Notes: generated from the sequence alone by a model not told the origin. A DNA stretch of 33,255 nucleotides from Phormidesmis sp. RL_2_1 (GCA_012033015.1 JAAUPS010000024.1:1-33255), one strand, 5' to 3'; positions 1 to 8,855 are shown, counted from the first letter of the stretch. Numbers and translations: made by a program.

Positions 1-1
1 A

Positions 2-2530
2 AGTCAGGCGTACAATTCAAATTATTTGAGTGCGCTCTCGATTTATCGCCTAGAAGATTTTCGTCGTGGGCTAAAGCCACCCGAGTGGATTAAAAATCCA
101 CCCTCCCAAAATGAGCTCGATCGGGTGCTGGCCACTAGCCCCACCGGTCGAGCCGATGCGGCCTTAATCGATCAGCTCAGACGCCTCGCCGAAATTCAGG
201 CCATTCAGGCCGAAGCCCAAATCGCCCAAGCCAATCAGCCCATCCCGGCTCTCAGCGAACTTGAAGGTGAATTTGCAGGTGGTTTTCAGCTCAACGGTAG
301 GGGCAGCGATTTTCAGCTCGACTTTGATCTAGCAGGTGCCAACTGGCAGTGGGGCCAAGACTACAGTGCGCAAGAGGTAACCGCCATAGGTAGCCTAAAA
401 CCGGGGGTTTTGACCCTAGAGCCCGTTCATCTCGCCTCTGTGATTCCGGTCTTAGCGACGCCGCCTGCGAACCTAGATGCCGCTGCCACGCCAACTACAG
501 CCCAACCAGCCCCGGTAGATGGCCTAGCGATTGAGCCAGAAGAGGCCTCTATTGATATCGCCGGACAGCTTGTGTTTGGCCGAGACACCCAGCTCACCTC
601 GAATTTGCAAGCCATCGCTCAAAATCTCAACATTGAACCTTTGGACGACATTTTAAATCTGCCTTTTGACATTGATGGTTTGGCCAATGCCCGAGCAACC
701 CTGAGCGGCACCCTCAATAATCCGCAGCTCAGAGGTTTTACCAATTTGGCGGCTGCCACCATTAATGACACCCCTATTCAGACAGCCACTGCCGAATTTC
801 TCTATCAAAACGCTCAGCTCAACCTCATTAGTACATTGGTAGCTGCTGCTCCCGAAAATCCGCTCCAGGTTCAAGCCCGGATTCCCAAAGCTTTTGGCTT
901 TATGACCGTCGAACCTGAAACTGATGAAATTTTCGTCAATATCAATGTTGAAGATGAAGGGTTAGCATTGCTCAATATCTTCAATCGGCAGGTCGCATGG
1001 GAATCCGGGGAAGGACAGTTTAATCTCCAAATCGGGGGCACGCTCAAACAACCCGAAATTGATGGATTAGCCACACTCAATGGCGCTGTGCTGCGAGCGC
1101 CGATTCTACCAGAGCCGTTAACCAACGTGACTGGGCAAGCGATTTTCTCAGGCGATCGCATCATTGTCCAGAACCTAGAAGGCAGCTTCAGTCAAGGGCA
1201 GCTCACCGCTGCAGGCACATTCCCCCTACTCAATCCCATCATCAGTAGCGCCGAACTCAGTGCTCTGACCGCGCCGCCACCCCCTGAAGCCGCGCCCGAT
1301 ACTGCACCCGATACTGCACCCGATACTGCAGTCGATACTGGTGAAGACTTTGACCCGCTCTTTCCCCAGCCCCTAGCCGCTAACAATCCGCTGACGGCCA
1401 ATCTTAAAAACATCGACCTCAACCTAGAAGATCTCTACAGCGGCGGGGTCAATGGCCAAGTTATCGTCGGTGGTAGCGCCCTGCTCACCGGCCCTCAAAT
1501 TGGCGGCCAAGTTATCCTCTCCAATGGCCAAGTATTGCTGTCAAACGGCAGCAACGAATCAGCCAATCTCACGGATACTAACGGCGTGGGCCAAGCAGTT
1601 GGCCAAGCGATAGGTCAAAGCTTAACGCCCCCTACCAGCGGCATCCAACCAATCTTCCGCGATTTACGGCTCACCCTAGGTCAAAATGTTCGCGTTGTCC
1701 AAGGTAATCTGCTCAATTTTGTAGCTGATGGCACCTTGGTGATCAACGGCCCTCCTAGCGATTTAGAGCCCGATGGCGTCATCAACCTGCGCTCCGGGCG
1801 AGTCAATCTTTACACCACCTTATTCCGCCTCAGGGGCAACGACAATACGGCCGAATTCACACCCGAAATGGGCCTGAAAAACCCGTTTCTCAATGTTTCA
1901 TTGCGAGCCTCTGTGCCTGAAGTCAACAGCGCTGGCCCTATTGCCAGTACCCCTTTTGCCAACGCTGAAGTCGCCGATACCTCCAACAATGGCTTTGACA
2001 ATCCTGGCTCCTTGCGTACCATTCGTGTACGGGCCAACGTCAACGGCCCTGCCAACGCCATCTTCGATAATCTAGAGCTGTCGAGTTCGCCTCCCCGCCA
2101 AGAGTCTGAACTGGTTGGTCTGATTGGCGGTGGCTTTGTGACAGCTTTAGAGTCTACCGTCGGTAGCCTCTCAGGAGAAGGCGATAACTTTGGCGGACTG
2201 ATCAACTTGGTCAGTGGTACTTTGCTCACCAGTATTCAAGATGTCATTGGCACGACACTGAGCCTCAGTGAGTTTCAGCTTTTTCCTGTGACCGCCGCTA
2301 ACCGCAGCAGTGATACCGCCGCCAATGCCGATAACGGTCTCGACATCGGCGCAGCCATCGGCTTTGATGTTACCGAAACCACCTCCCTATCTATTTCTAA
2401 AGTCCTCACCGATAACACTAATCCTGAATTTGGCATTAACTATCGGCTTACTGATGCGCTCACCGTTCGCGGAAATACAAATTTCGACGATATTAACCAA
2501 GTCCTTTTAGAATACGAAATAAGGTTTTAG
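2..2530 (+). CDS. tamB: TamB-like translocation/assembly protein, C-terminal part (5' truncated by window)
   Basis: The frame is open from the first codon (base 2) with no stop, so the N-terminus lies outside the window. A TTG at 26 could be called as a start, but nothing supports it and the N-terminal membrane anchor expected for TamB is absent. The visible part is about 840 residues of repeating short beta-strand segments rich in N, G, L and D, with the pattern of the long TamB beta-helix. The last third is the conserved DUF490/TamB domain: an ISLRSGRVNLYTT-like block (seen as INLRSGRVNLYTT), then an ELVGLIGGG motif, a FQLFPV strand, and the terminal strand LLEYEIRF ending in Phe. The family spans the periplasm and moves lipid or assists outer-membrane assembly together with an Omp85 partner. 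A Pro/Asp/Thr-rich linker made by a 12-bp tandem repeat lies near 1295-1342. Family call secure; exact substrate unknown. Confidence 0.85.
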   Translation, partial: SQAYNSNYLSALSIYRLEDFRRGLKPPEWIKNPPSQNELDRVLATSPTGRADAALIDQLRRLAEIQAIQAEAQIAQANQPIPALSELEGEFAGGFQLNGRGSDFQLDFDLAGANWQWGQDYSAQEVTAIGSLKPGVLTLEPVHLASVIPVLATPPANLDAAATPTTAQPAPVDGLAIEPEEASIDIAGQLVFGRDTQLTSNLQAIAQNLNIEPLDDILNLPFDIDGLANARATLSGTLNNPQLRGFTNLAAATINDTPIQTATAEFLYQNAQLNLISTLVAAAPENPLQVQARIPKAFGFMTVEPETDEIFVNINVEDEGLALLNIFNRQVAWESGEGQFNLQIGGTLKQPEIDGLATLNGAVLRAPILPEPLTNVTGQAIFSGDRIIVQNLEGSFSQGQLTAAGTFPLLNPIISSAELSALTAPPPPEAAPDTAPDTAPDTAVDTGEDFDPLFPQPLAANNPLTANLKNIDLNLEDLYSGGVNGQVIVGGSALLTGPQIGGQVILSNGQVLLSNGSNESANLTDTNGVGQAVGQAIGQSLTPPTSGIQPIFRDLRLTLGQNVRVVQGNLLNFVADGTLVINGPPSDLEPDGVINLRSGRVNLYTTLFRLRGNDNTAEFTPEMGLKNPFLNVSLRASVPEVNSAGPIASTPFANAEVADTSNNGFDNPGSLRTIRVRANVNGPANAIFDNLELSSSPPRQESELVGLIGGGFVTALESTVGSLSGEGDNFGGLINLVSGTLLTSIQDVIGTTLSLSEFQLFPVTAANRSSDTAANADNGLDIGAAIGFDVTETTSLSISKVLTDNTNPEFGINYRLTDALTVRGNTNFDDINQVLLEYEIRF
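1295..1342 (+). repeat. 12-bp tandem repeat inside tamB
   Basis: Three exact copies of CCCGATACTGCA (1295-1330) are followed by a degenerate fourth (1331-1342). The unit is in frame and encodes the repeated tetrapeptide PDTA in a linker, so copy-number changes would alter linker length without breaking the frame. Confidence 0.9.
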
Positions 2531-2839
2531 AACCATGTCAATCCGTCCGGATGGCATCTGTTCGCCGTTGATTAATAAAGTCATTAGATTTAAGTCGTTG
2601 ATTAATCCGCTGATTACCCTGCTCATCAATCTAGCCATTGGGTAATTGCTCACTCAGGCACAGCACAAAAACAACTGCTCACGAGGGCACAGCAAAAAAA
2701 CGATGCAAAAAGCGATGCAAAAAGCGATGTAGAATTTTCTAACCTATCCTAGAACAGGGGATGATCACGCCAAGCAACCTCCCCTGCCCATACTAAGAAC
2801 CTGTTTTTTAGTTTCTGATTCTTTATACCCTGACAACCC
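2531..2839. other. Intergenic region between tamB and the TPR gene
   Basis: No convincing gene. It holds two sets of tandem repeats: a roughly 28-bp unit (CTCAC..GGCACAGCA-A-rich, about 2647-2700) and a 12-bp unit CGATGCAAAAAG (2701-2730, two exact copies plus a partial). A 7-bp inverted repeat CAGGGGA/TCCCCTG (2755-2761 and 2780-2786) has an 18-nt loop and no T-run, so I do not call it a terminator. A 36-codon ATG ORF at 2535 has no ribosome site or recognisable product. Confidence 0.6.
2701..2730 (+). repeat. 12-bp tandem repeat, intergenic
   Basis: CGATGCAAAAAG occurs at 2701-2712 and 2713-2724 and continues as CGATGT at 2725. It directly follows a looser direct repeat with a CACAGCA core (about 2647-2700). 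Confidence 0.8.
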
Positions 2840-3696
2840 GTGCTCAAAAGACTTACCTTTTCCTTGCTGCTACTCATTGGCACATGGAGCCATGCTAAAC
2901 CAGCCTTAGCTCAAGCACTGCTGCCCTATACGCTGCCACTCGATCAAGAGCGGCTACAAGCAGATGGAGAAAGCTTAGCGCGAGATGCTGCCCAACTTGC
3001 TCAATTTCAGCAGTTTGATGAAGCCCTAGCCCGCGCTCAGTTGGCGGCGCAGCTCTTACCGGGCGATGCTGATGTTCTGGCCTTGTTAGGTAGCCTTTAC
3101 TTGCAAGCGAGTGAGCCTCAGCCCGATAAAGCGATTGAAGCGCTGAGCAGAGCGAAAACGCTACAGCCTGAAAATGCTCTGGTGATGTTTGCCTTGGGCA
3201 GTGCTTACTTTAGTCAAGCGGACTATGGGCAGGCGGCGCAGTCGATTGAATCTGGTCTTGTGCTCGATCCGGACAATGCCAATGCCCTGTTTGATTTGGC
3301 CAATGCTTACTACAAGCTAAATCGCTACGAGCAGCGATCGCACAGTACGAAAAAGCCTTCACCCAGGACGCTAACTTTTGGCCAGCGGTGAATAATATTG
3401 GCCTTGTGATGTATGAAGCAGGCGATGTGGAAGGGGCAATCGCTCAGTGGCAGCGGGCACTTGATGTTGCCAATGCTGAAGAGACTGAGCCTCAACTGGC
3501 GATCGCCGTTGCCCGTTATCGTCAAGACAGCCGCTCGCTGTCCAATAACAATATCGCGATCGCCGCATTAGAGCGTGACCCACGCTATGCTGACCTTGAT
3601 TTTCTCGAAGAAAACCTCTGGGGTGAGCAGCTCATTGCTGACACCCGCACATTTTTCAGCACCCCCACCCTCAAAGATCTCCTATCACAGCTATAG
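2840..3696 (+). CDS. Secreted TPR-repeat protein, one frameshift at about 3334
   Basis: GTG start followed by a clear signal peptide (KR, a hydrophobic stretch, then a cleavage-like AQA near residues 23-25). The mature part consists of tetratricopeptide repeats (A-L-G-A-F-P spacing such as LALLGSLYLQASEPQPDKAI, ALGSAYFSQADYGQAA, DLANAYYKLNRYEQ). The frame breaks at about 3334: after NRYEQ it runs out into unrelated residues and stops at 3391. Restoring one G (GAG CAG GCG ATC GCA) continues the TPR helix smoothly into PAVNNIGLVMYEAGDVEGAI and on to the TAG at 3694-3696. The restored protein is about 285 residues. The lost base directly abuts a GCGATCGC octamer. It probably works as a periplasmic or lumenal protein-protein adaptor; the partner is unknown. 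The gene end overlaps a 13-bp tandem repeat. Confidence 0.8.
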
Positions 3697-3746
3697 GTAA
3701 GCCAATGAGGTAAGCCAATGAGGTAAGCCAATGAGGTAAGCCAATC
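3695..3746 (+). repeat. 13-bp tandem repeat across the TPR gene stop codon
   Basis: The unit AGGTAAGCCAATG is present in three exact copies and one nearly complete copy. The first copy starts inside the TAG stop codon of the TPR gene (3694-3696), so the array begins exactly at the end of translation. Confidence 0.9.
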
Positions 3747-3816
3747 CACCCCTCTATTGATGATTTGGGTGATGATTTGGGCTGATTGGGCGTAGCCAAA
3801 TTCTATAGCGTTGTTC

Positions 3817-3865
3817 GCTCGGCTACTGAGCTCGGCTACTGAGCATGACTACTGAGCATGACTAC
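3817..3865 (+). repeat. Second 13-bp tandem repeat, diverged
   Basis: Units GCTCGGCTACTGA (twice) and then GCATGACTACTGA (once, plus a partial) form a four-copy array that has diverged in pairs. This implies a doubling after a point change. Confidence 0.85.
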
Positions 3866-3875
3866 ACCCAACCAT

Positions 3876-3917
3876 AAAAGGCGACAGGGAAGCATTATCT
3901 AGCCCCGTCGCCTTTTT
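3876..3917. terminator. Bidirectional rho-independent-like terminator
   Basis: AAAAGGCGAC-A-GGG pairs with CCC-GTCGCCTTTTT, leaving one bulged A and a loop of about 14 nt. A runs on the left and T runs on the right make it usable in both directions. That suits its position between the convergent TPR gene and response regulator. Confidence 0.8.
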
Positions 3918-3939
3918 ATGGGCCAATTTATTGGCCCAT
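3918..3939. repeat. Perfect 9-bp hairpin next to the terminator
   Basis: ATGGGCCAA (3918-3926) and TTGGCCCAT (3931-3939) are perfect inverted copies around the 4-nt loop TTTA. The hairpin starts immediately after the terminator T-run. It may be a second, back-up terminator stem for the minus-strand response regulator mRNA or a 3'-end stabiliser; no T-run follows it. Confidence 0.6.
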
Positions 3940-4012
3940 GGATTTGATGATGATTTGGCCCTTTAATGACAGTATTGACTTCGAATATGGTACAAATGAT
4001 CCATATTTAGTC

Positions 4013-4414
4013 TCAATCCGCAGCAGGAATCATGGCTGTAATGTCATCTACAAACTTTTGATGATCTACCACAGGCTTAGAAATATAGCCATCCGCCCCG
4101 CTTTGATCTAAAAAGTTTTCGCGATCGCCATCCATGGCATGAGCTGTCACCAAAATCACCGGTATCTTCGACGTTTTAGGATCATTCTTCAGCAGTTGAG
4201 TAATGGCGATGCCATCGACGGGTTTCCCCTGATACACACTGTGAGAGAGCGAAACATCCATTAAGATGACATCGGCTTCTCTTTTTTCAGCAATGCTAAT
4301 AACCTCCTCAACATTCTCGGTATGCTTGACGTTCAGCCCGCCTCGCTTCGTCAAAATTTTTGAGAAAACGCGCGCATTGACCATGTCGTCTTCCACAATT
4401 AAAACGGTCTTCAT
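4013..4414 (-). CDS. Single-domain CheY-like response regulator
   Basis: About 133 residues from the ATG at 4414 (MKTVLIVEDD). A longer reading from 4492 adds 26 residues that do not look like receiver sequence, so I prefer the shorter start. Receiver-domain residues are all present: the acidic pair EDD near residues 8-10, the phospho-acceptor Asp53 in VILMDVSL, Thr in VILVTAHAM, and Lys in YISKPV. No output domain follows, so it must signal through protein contact, as CheY, PilG/PilH-like and DivK-like proteins do. The VEDDMVNARVFSKILTKRG and PKTSKIPVILVTAHAM pattern is common for cyanobacterial proteins acting downstream of hybrid kinases. It is divergent from the gyrase gene; the specific pathway cannot be read from context. 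Confidence 0.85.
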   Translation of the reverse strand: MKTVLIVEDDMVNARVFSKILTKRGGLNVKHTENVEEVISIAEKREADVILMDVSLSHSVYQGKPVDGIAITQLLKNDPKTSKIPVILVTAHAMDGDRENFLDQSGADGYISKPVVDHQKFVDDITAMIPAAD

Positions 4415-4524
4415 GACTTTTCTTATGACTTTTTGGGACTGAGGATAAATTGCTGGATTGAAAGTATTCAATTGCAACATTTCGGGAACCACATCTTAGA
4501 GTATTGCAGTTTTCGGACGCTTCC

Positions 4525-4537
4525 GTGTAACGTACAC
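4525..4537. promoter_or_regulatory. Perfect palindrome in the response regulator/gyrase divergent region
   Basis: GTGTA-ACG-TACAC is a 5-bp inverted repeat with a 3-nt spacer, 29 bp upstream of the gyrase ATG and about 110 bp upstream of the response regulator start. The position fits an operator, but no regulator is identified. Confidence 0.3.
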
Positions 4538-4566
4538 CATTGTTAGACAACCGCAGGATTTCATTC

Positions 4567-7065
4567 ATGGCAAAACAGTTGGACTTTTCCAAAGAGCAGA
4601 TCGTAACGACCGCCCTCCACACCGAGGTGCAGCGATCATATTTGGAATATGCCATGAGTGTGATTGTTGGCCGCGCTCTGCCCGACGTCAGAGATGGGCT
4701 TAAGCCCGTACATCGACGCATTCTCTATGCCATGTATGAGCTAGGGCTAGTGCCCGATCGCCCGTTTAGAAAGTGCGCCCGCGTGGTTGGAGATGTCCTC
4801 GGTAAGTATCATCCCCACGGTGATCAGGCCGTGTACGATGCGCTAGTGCGGATGGTGCAAGATTTCTCCAGTCGCTATCCGCTCCTCTCTGGACATGGCA
4901 ACTTTGGCTCGGTCGATAACGATCCACCTGCGGCCATGCGCTATACCGAAACTCGTTTAGCTGAAATTGGCCATGCTGCCCTGTTGGGCGAGGTCAGCGA
5001 AGCCACGGTTGACTTTGCCGATAACTTTGACAGCTCTCAGCAGGAGCCTGTCGTCCTTCCCGCCCAACTGCCCAACCTTTTACTCAATGGCAGCTCAGGG
5101 ATTGCCGTCGGGATGGCGACGAATATTCCGCCCCACAACCTCGGCGAAGTTATTGATGGATTAATTGCGCTGATCGATCGGCCTAACCTATCGAATGAAA
5201 AGCTATTTGATCTTATTCCCGGCCCAGACTTTCCCACCGGGGCCGAGATCATTGATACCCAAGGTATTCACGATGCCTATCGCACCGGAAGGGGGGGCAT
5301 TCCTGTGCGCGGGATTGCCCGCTTTGAGGATATTCGACCGGTCAAGGGGAAGCGATCGCGTCAGGCCATCATCGTCACTGAATTGCCCTACCAGGTCAAC
5401 AAAGCTGCCTGGATCACCAAAATTGCCAGCTTAGTCAACCAAGGGCGCATCGAAGGCATTTCTGATATTCGAGATGAGAGCGATCGCGACGGCATGAGAG
5501 TTGTGATCGAAGTTAAGCGTGAGGCCCAGCCCCAGCTCATTTTGAACGATCTTTACCGGATGACCCAACTGCAGATCAACTTCGGGGCACTCATGCTCGC
5601 CATCGAAGACGGTCAACCCCGGCAGCTCTCCTTAAGAGAAATATTAGAAGCTTTTCTCAACTTCAGAGAAGAAACGCTGATTCGTCAGTACAGCCACGAA
5701 CTAGAACAAAAACAGGCTCGCGCCCATGTGGTAGAAGGGCTGATTGTAGCCCTCGATCATCTCGACGATGTGATTGAAATTTTGCGCAGTGCCGCCGATG
5801 GCACGACTGCCAAGCATGAGCTGCAAACGCACTTCGAACTGAGCGATCGCCAAGCCGACAGCATTCTTTCCATGCCCCTGCGGCGGCTCACCGGCCTAGA
5901 GCAGCAAAAGCTACGCGATGAAGCCGATGAACTCGCCGACCGAATCAACACCCTCCAAACCCTCGTAGACGATCGCTCAGTGCTGATGAAAGCGCTGAAA
6001 AAAGAGCTGCGTGCCCTCAAAAAGCAATTCAACGATCCGCGCCGCACCCGTATTCAAACCGATGCCCAGCGCCAAAAAGAAGAAAAAATTCTCGCCGAAA
6101 TTGTTGCCGAAGAAAGCGAAACAGAATTTATCCTCGAAATCACCCGCAAAGGCTACATTCGTCGCTCTTCGCTCAAAGCCTACAGTCGTCGCAAAGCCAA
6201 AGAATCCAATCCCCATAAGCTCGACGAATTCGACGATGTCACCATTCAAACCGAAATTACCAACCCTACTGAAGAAGTGCTTGTCCTCACACGCGATGGT
6301 AAAGCCTTCAGCATTCAAGTCAACGATATCCCCATGGCCCAGCGACAAAGCAAAGGTGTGCCGCTGATCGCCCTGCTCCCACCCGCAGTCGGCAATGACC
6401 CCGACAACATCGTCACCCATATCGTCATGAATGAGGAACGGCTAGCCGAGCAGCTTATCGTCATCTCCGCCGAAGGCCGCATCAAACGCCTCAACGCCAG
6501 TGAAATGACCAACATCAGCGGTCGCGGTCTCACCGCACTTAAGCTCAAAGGCGACGATACCTTGCTCTATGCTTTTACCACCCCGATGGGCAGTGATTTG
6601 ATACTTGCCTCATCCGGTGGCCGTCTATTGCGCTTCCAAGTGAATGAAGAGCATCTCCCCGAAATGAGCCGCGCTGCCCAAGGCAACAAAGGCATCCGCT
6701 TAAGTAAACACGAACAACTCGTTGGCTGCGTACCCATCCGCTCTAAGGATAGCCTGCTGCTAATTTCGGCCAAAGGCTATGGCAAACGCATGTTAGCCAG
6801 TAACTTTAGAGCATCCAACCGCGGCGGCATCGGCTCCCAATCATTTAAGTTCAGCTTGAAAAATGACACACTAGCGTCGATGATATTGGCGGTGCCCGAG
6901 GCAAACTTTACCGTGCTTACCGATGAAAACCGCTTCGCCCAACGAGCGATTGACGATGTGCCTTTACAGGGCAGAAGCCAACCGTGCGATCGCCTTTTCA
7001 CACCGGGCCGCAGCGAAAGCATCACCGAAGCCCTCATCACCGATATTGAACTAAACGATGAGTAA
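4567..7065 (+). CDS. gyrA: DNA gyrase/topoisomerase IV subunit A
   Basis: 832 residues from ATG 4567 ([10 protein letters not shown]); an upstream TTG at 4540 is less likely. The type IIA topoisomerase A subunit cuts and rejoins DNA. The breakage-reunion domain shows [21 protein letters not shown], the quinolone region [15 protein letters not shown], and the catalytic tyrosine in AAMRYTETR (Arg125-Tyr126). A coiled coil (about 360-500) and a six-bladed C-terminal beta-pinwheel follow. The usual Ser of the quinolone region is Gln87; the Asp (91) is kept. The pinwheel region where gyrases carry the wrapping motif QRRGGKG reads QRQSKGV, which is degenerate. Cyanobacteria carry more than one A-type paralogue, so this could be the ParC-like copy rather than true GyrA; the symbol is provisional. 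Its end overlaps the next gene by 8 bp. Confidence 0.85.
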   Translation: MAKQLDFSKEQIVTTALHTEVQRSYLEYAMSVIVGRALPDVRDGLKPVHRRILYAMYELGLVPDRPFRKCARVVGDVLGKYHPHGDQAVYDALVRMVQDFSSRYPLLSGHGNFGSVDNDPPAAMRYTETRLAEIGHAALLGEVSEATVDFADNFDSSQQEPVVLPAQLPNLLLNGSSGIAVGMATNIPPHNLGEVIDGLIALIDRPNLSNEKLFDLIPGPDFPTGAEIIDTQGIHDAYRTGRGGIPVRGIARFEDIRPVKGKRSRQAIIVTELPYQVNKAAWITKIASLVNQGRIEGISDIRDESDRDGMRVVIEVKREAQPQLILNDLYRMTQLQINFGALMLAIEDGQPRQLSLREILEAFLNFREETLIRQYSHELEQKQARAHVVEGLIVALDHLDDVIEILRSAADGTTAKHELQTHFELSDRQADSILSMPLRRLTGLEQQKLRDEADELADRINTLQTLVDDRSVLMKALKKELRALKKQFNDPRRTRIQTDAQRQKEEKILAEIVAEESETEFILEITRKGYIRRSSLKAYSRRKAKESNPHKLDEFDDVTIQTEITNPTEEVLVLTRDGKAFSIQVNDIPMAQRQSKGVPLIALLPPAVGNDPDNIVTHIVMNEERLAEQLIVISAEGRIKRLNASEMTNISGRGLTALKLKGDDTLLYAFTTPMGSDLILASSGGRLLRFQVNEEHLPEMSRAAQGNKGIRLSKHEQLVGCVPIRSKDSLLLISAKGYGKRMLASNFRASNRGGIGSQSFKFSLKNDTLASMILAVPEANFTVLTDENRFAQRAIDDVPLQGRSQPCDRLFTPGRSESITEALITDIELNDE

Positions 7066-8285
7066 AGTCGTCCTCACCAACATCACCAAGATCTTCGCGA
7101 GCGCCCCCTCTAACCCTGCGCCAAAAAGCGCGCTCAATTCCCAAAAGATCTCCCTTACCTCACCCCAAAGCACGCCCCCCCGTGCTCGAGCACATCAACC
7201 TCACTGTCAATGACGGTGAATTCATGGTGCTGGTTGGCCCCTCTGGCTGTGGCAAAAGCACCCTATTGCGGTTAATTTCTGGTCTAGAAACCCTCACCGA
7301 AGGGGAGATTTGGGTCGGCGATCGCCTGGTTAACACCCTTGCACCTAAGCAGCGCGACATCGCCATGGTGTTTCAAAGCTACGCCCTCTATCCCCATCTC
7401 AGCGTCTACAACAACCTCGCCTTCGGTCTGCGCCGTAGCCGCCCACGTAAATCAAACACAGAAATTGCCCAGCGCGTCCGCAGCGTCGCTAAAATGCTAC
7501 AGATCGAAGAGCTGCTAAGCCGCCTACCCAAGCAGCTCTCCGGCGGCCAAAAGCAGCGTGTTGCCCTCGGTCGCGCCATGGCCCGCAGTCCTCAAGTTTT
7601 CTTGATGGATGAGCCACTGTCCAACCTTGATGCCAAGCTACGCACCGAAACCCGCGCTCAAATCGTCAGCCTCCAGCGTCAGCTCGCCACCACCACGATT
7701 TATGTCACGCATGACCAAACTGAAGCAATGACCATGGGCGATCGCATCGCCGTGATGAACCAAGGCAAAATTCAGCAGGTCGCCCCCCCTTTAGCGCTGT
7801 ATCACCATCCTGCCACTCGCTTTGTGGCCGCCTTCATTGGCTCGCCGCCCATGAACTTTCTACCCGTAACAGTCAAAGCCAGTCAGCTCGTTCATCCTCT
7901 TTTCACCATTGCCCTGCCACCCGCATGGCAAGCTGCGATCGCGGCCTATCAAAATCAATCCCTTACCCTCGGCATCCGCCCAGAGCACATCGAAATCGGT
8001 CAAAAACCCGGTGCCACCTCTGCCATCATTACCCAACTCGAAGCCCTTGGTAGCGAAACTTACGTGACTGCCACCCTCTCCGATACCCCTGCAAACAAGA
8101 CTCCTTCAAACAAGCCCTCTGCCGATACAAACTCACTCCAAATTCGTCTCAGCGCCGAACAAAACATCAGCCTCGGCAGCATCCTGCAAATTAGCTTCCC
8201 ACCCGCCAAACTTCACCTCTTCGATCCGAGTACAGACGCCAACATTCGCCCTAGCCCTCATCCTCATCCACCATATTCGGACTAA
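7058..8285 (+). CDS. UgpC/MalK-type ABC transporter ATP-binding protein, frameshifted in a C7 run
   Basis: ATP-hydrolysing subunit of a sugar or glycerol-phosphate importer. The ATG at 7058 lies inside the gyrase stop (ATGAGTAA, 8-bp overlap) and reads [13 protein letters not shown], the typical start of this family. The frame then breaks at a run of seven C (7175-7181). Removing one C joins STPP directly to [14 protein letters not shown] with no other change, giving about 408 residues. Motifs: Walker [11 protein letters not shown]-loop [13 protein letters not shown], signature [14 protein letters not shown], Walker [14 protein letters not shown]-loop VTHDQTEAM, then a C-terminal TOBE/regulatory domain ([10 protein letters not shown]). 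About 28 Ser/Pro/Lys-rich residues between TKIF and VLEH form an unusual insertion. If the break is real, translation could only begin at GTG 7182, which lacks the first beta strand. The 3' end overlaps the FHA gene on the opposite strand by 35 bp. Confidence 0.85.
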
Positions 8286-8673
8286 TCAGCGTAATATCAA
8301 ACTCATCCGGCACCACCCCCGAAAACGTATCCCGCTCTAATAGATAAAAAATAGCCCGCGCCTGAGGGCCAAACACAATCTCATCCTCATTTTTCAAATC
8401 ATGAGCTTGCACCTTGCGCCCATTAATCAACATACCGTTGGCACTCGGCTTACCCTTCAAATTACCGTCCACAATGCGGTAATAGTCCGTTTGATTATCC
8501 TTGGGTAGCTGCACTAGCGTGGCATGGTGACGCGATACAAACTGCGATGCCAAGCGAATATCACACTTAGGATCACGCCCAATCGAATACACCGAGCTTT
8601 CCAAAGAAATCTCCCGTCTCCCCTGACTATCTTCAACAATTAAAATGCTGGTGAGCTTAGAATCTGAAGACAT
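8251..8673 (-). CDS. FHA domain protein
   Basis: 140 residues. A single forkhead-associated domain, which binds phosphothreonine peptides, fills most of the protein. Hallmarks are in order: YSIGRDPKCDI (Gly-Arg, about residues 30-40), SRHHATL (Ser-Arg-His), and SANGMLINGRKV (Asn-Gly), followed by the closing strands DEIVFGPQARAIF. The C-terminal tail [17 protein letters not shown] is acidic. It probably acts as an adaptor for Ser/Thr kinase signalling; no kinase is in this window. The stop lies within the 3' end of the ABC ATPase gene, so the two convergent mRNAs overlap. Confidence 0.85.
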   Translation of the reverse strand: MSSDSKLTSILIVEDSQGRREISLESSVYSIGRDPKCDIRLASQFVSRHHATLVQLPKDNQTDYYRIVDGNLKGKPSANGMLINGRKVQAHDLKNEDEIVFGPQARAIFYLLERDTFSGVVPDEFDITLISPNMVDEDEG

Positions 8674-8771
8674 AGGGAGTGCCGGTGTTAGATAGCAAGT
8701 AGTTCAATATTTCCCGCACAGCCAAGGATACAGTACAACTTTTATAGATACAATCCGGGCGCTACACCTGC

Positions 8772-8802
8772 AAAAAGGGGCAGCCCTCTTGAGCTACCCC
8801 TT
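8772..8802 (-). terminator. Terminator downstream of prk
   Basis: On the minus strand AAGGGG-T-AGC pairs with GCT-G-CCCCTT and runs straight into five T. It lies 54 bp past the prk stop and upstream of the FHA gene, so it should separate the two minus-strand genes. Confidence 0.7.
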
Positions 8803-8855
8803 CTCAGAGCCCTTGATTGCGGCAAGTGTGCACTTCGGCAACAAAGGCAGACAGC

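Larger units (their letters stand above)
3697..4012. other. Convergent intergenic region rich in tandem repeats
   Basis: It lies between the TPR gene (plus) and the response regulator (minus). It contains two unrelated 13-bp tandem arrays (3695-3746 and 3817-3865), a bidirectional terminator (3876-3917) and a perfect hairpin (3918-3939). I see no gene in it. Confidence 0.7.

Noticed and set aside
2535-2645. A 36-codon ORF after tamB (MSIRPDGICSPLINK...)
   Set aside because: Built from short internal repeats of LIN, no ribosome site, no known family.
3695-3865. A CRISPR-like array
   Set aside because: Units of 13 bp are directly adjacent without spacers, so these are simple tandem repeats.
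8674-8771. A small gene between the FHA gene and the prk terminator
   Set aside because: No ORF with a start and ribosome site on either strand; treated as the FHA promoter region.
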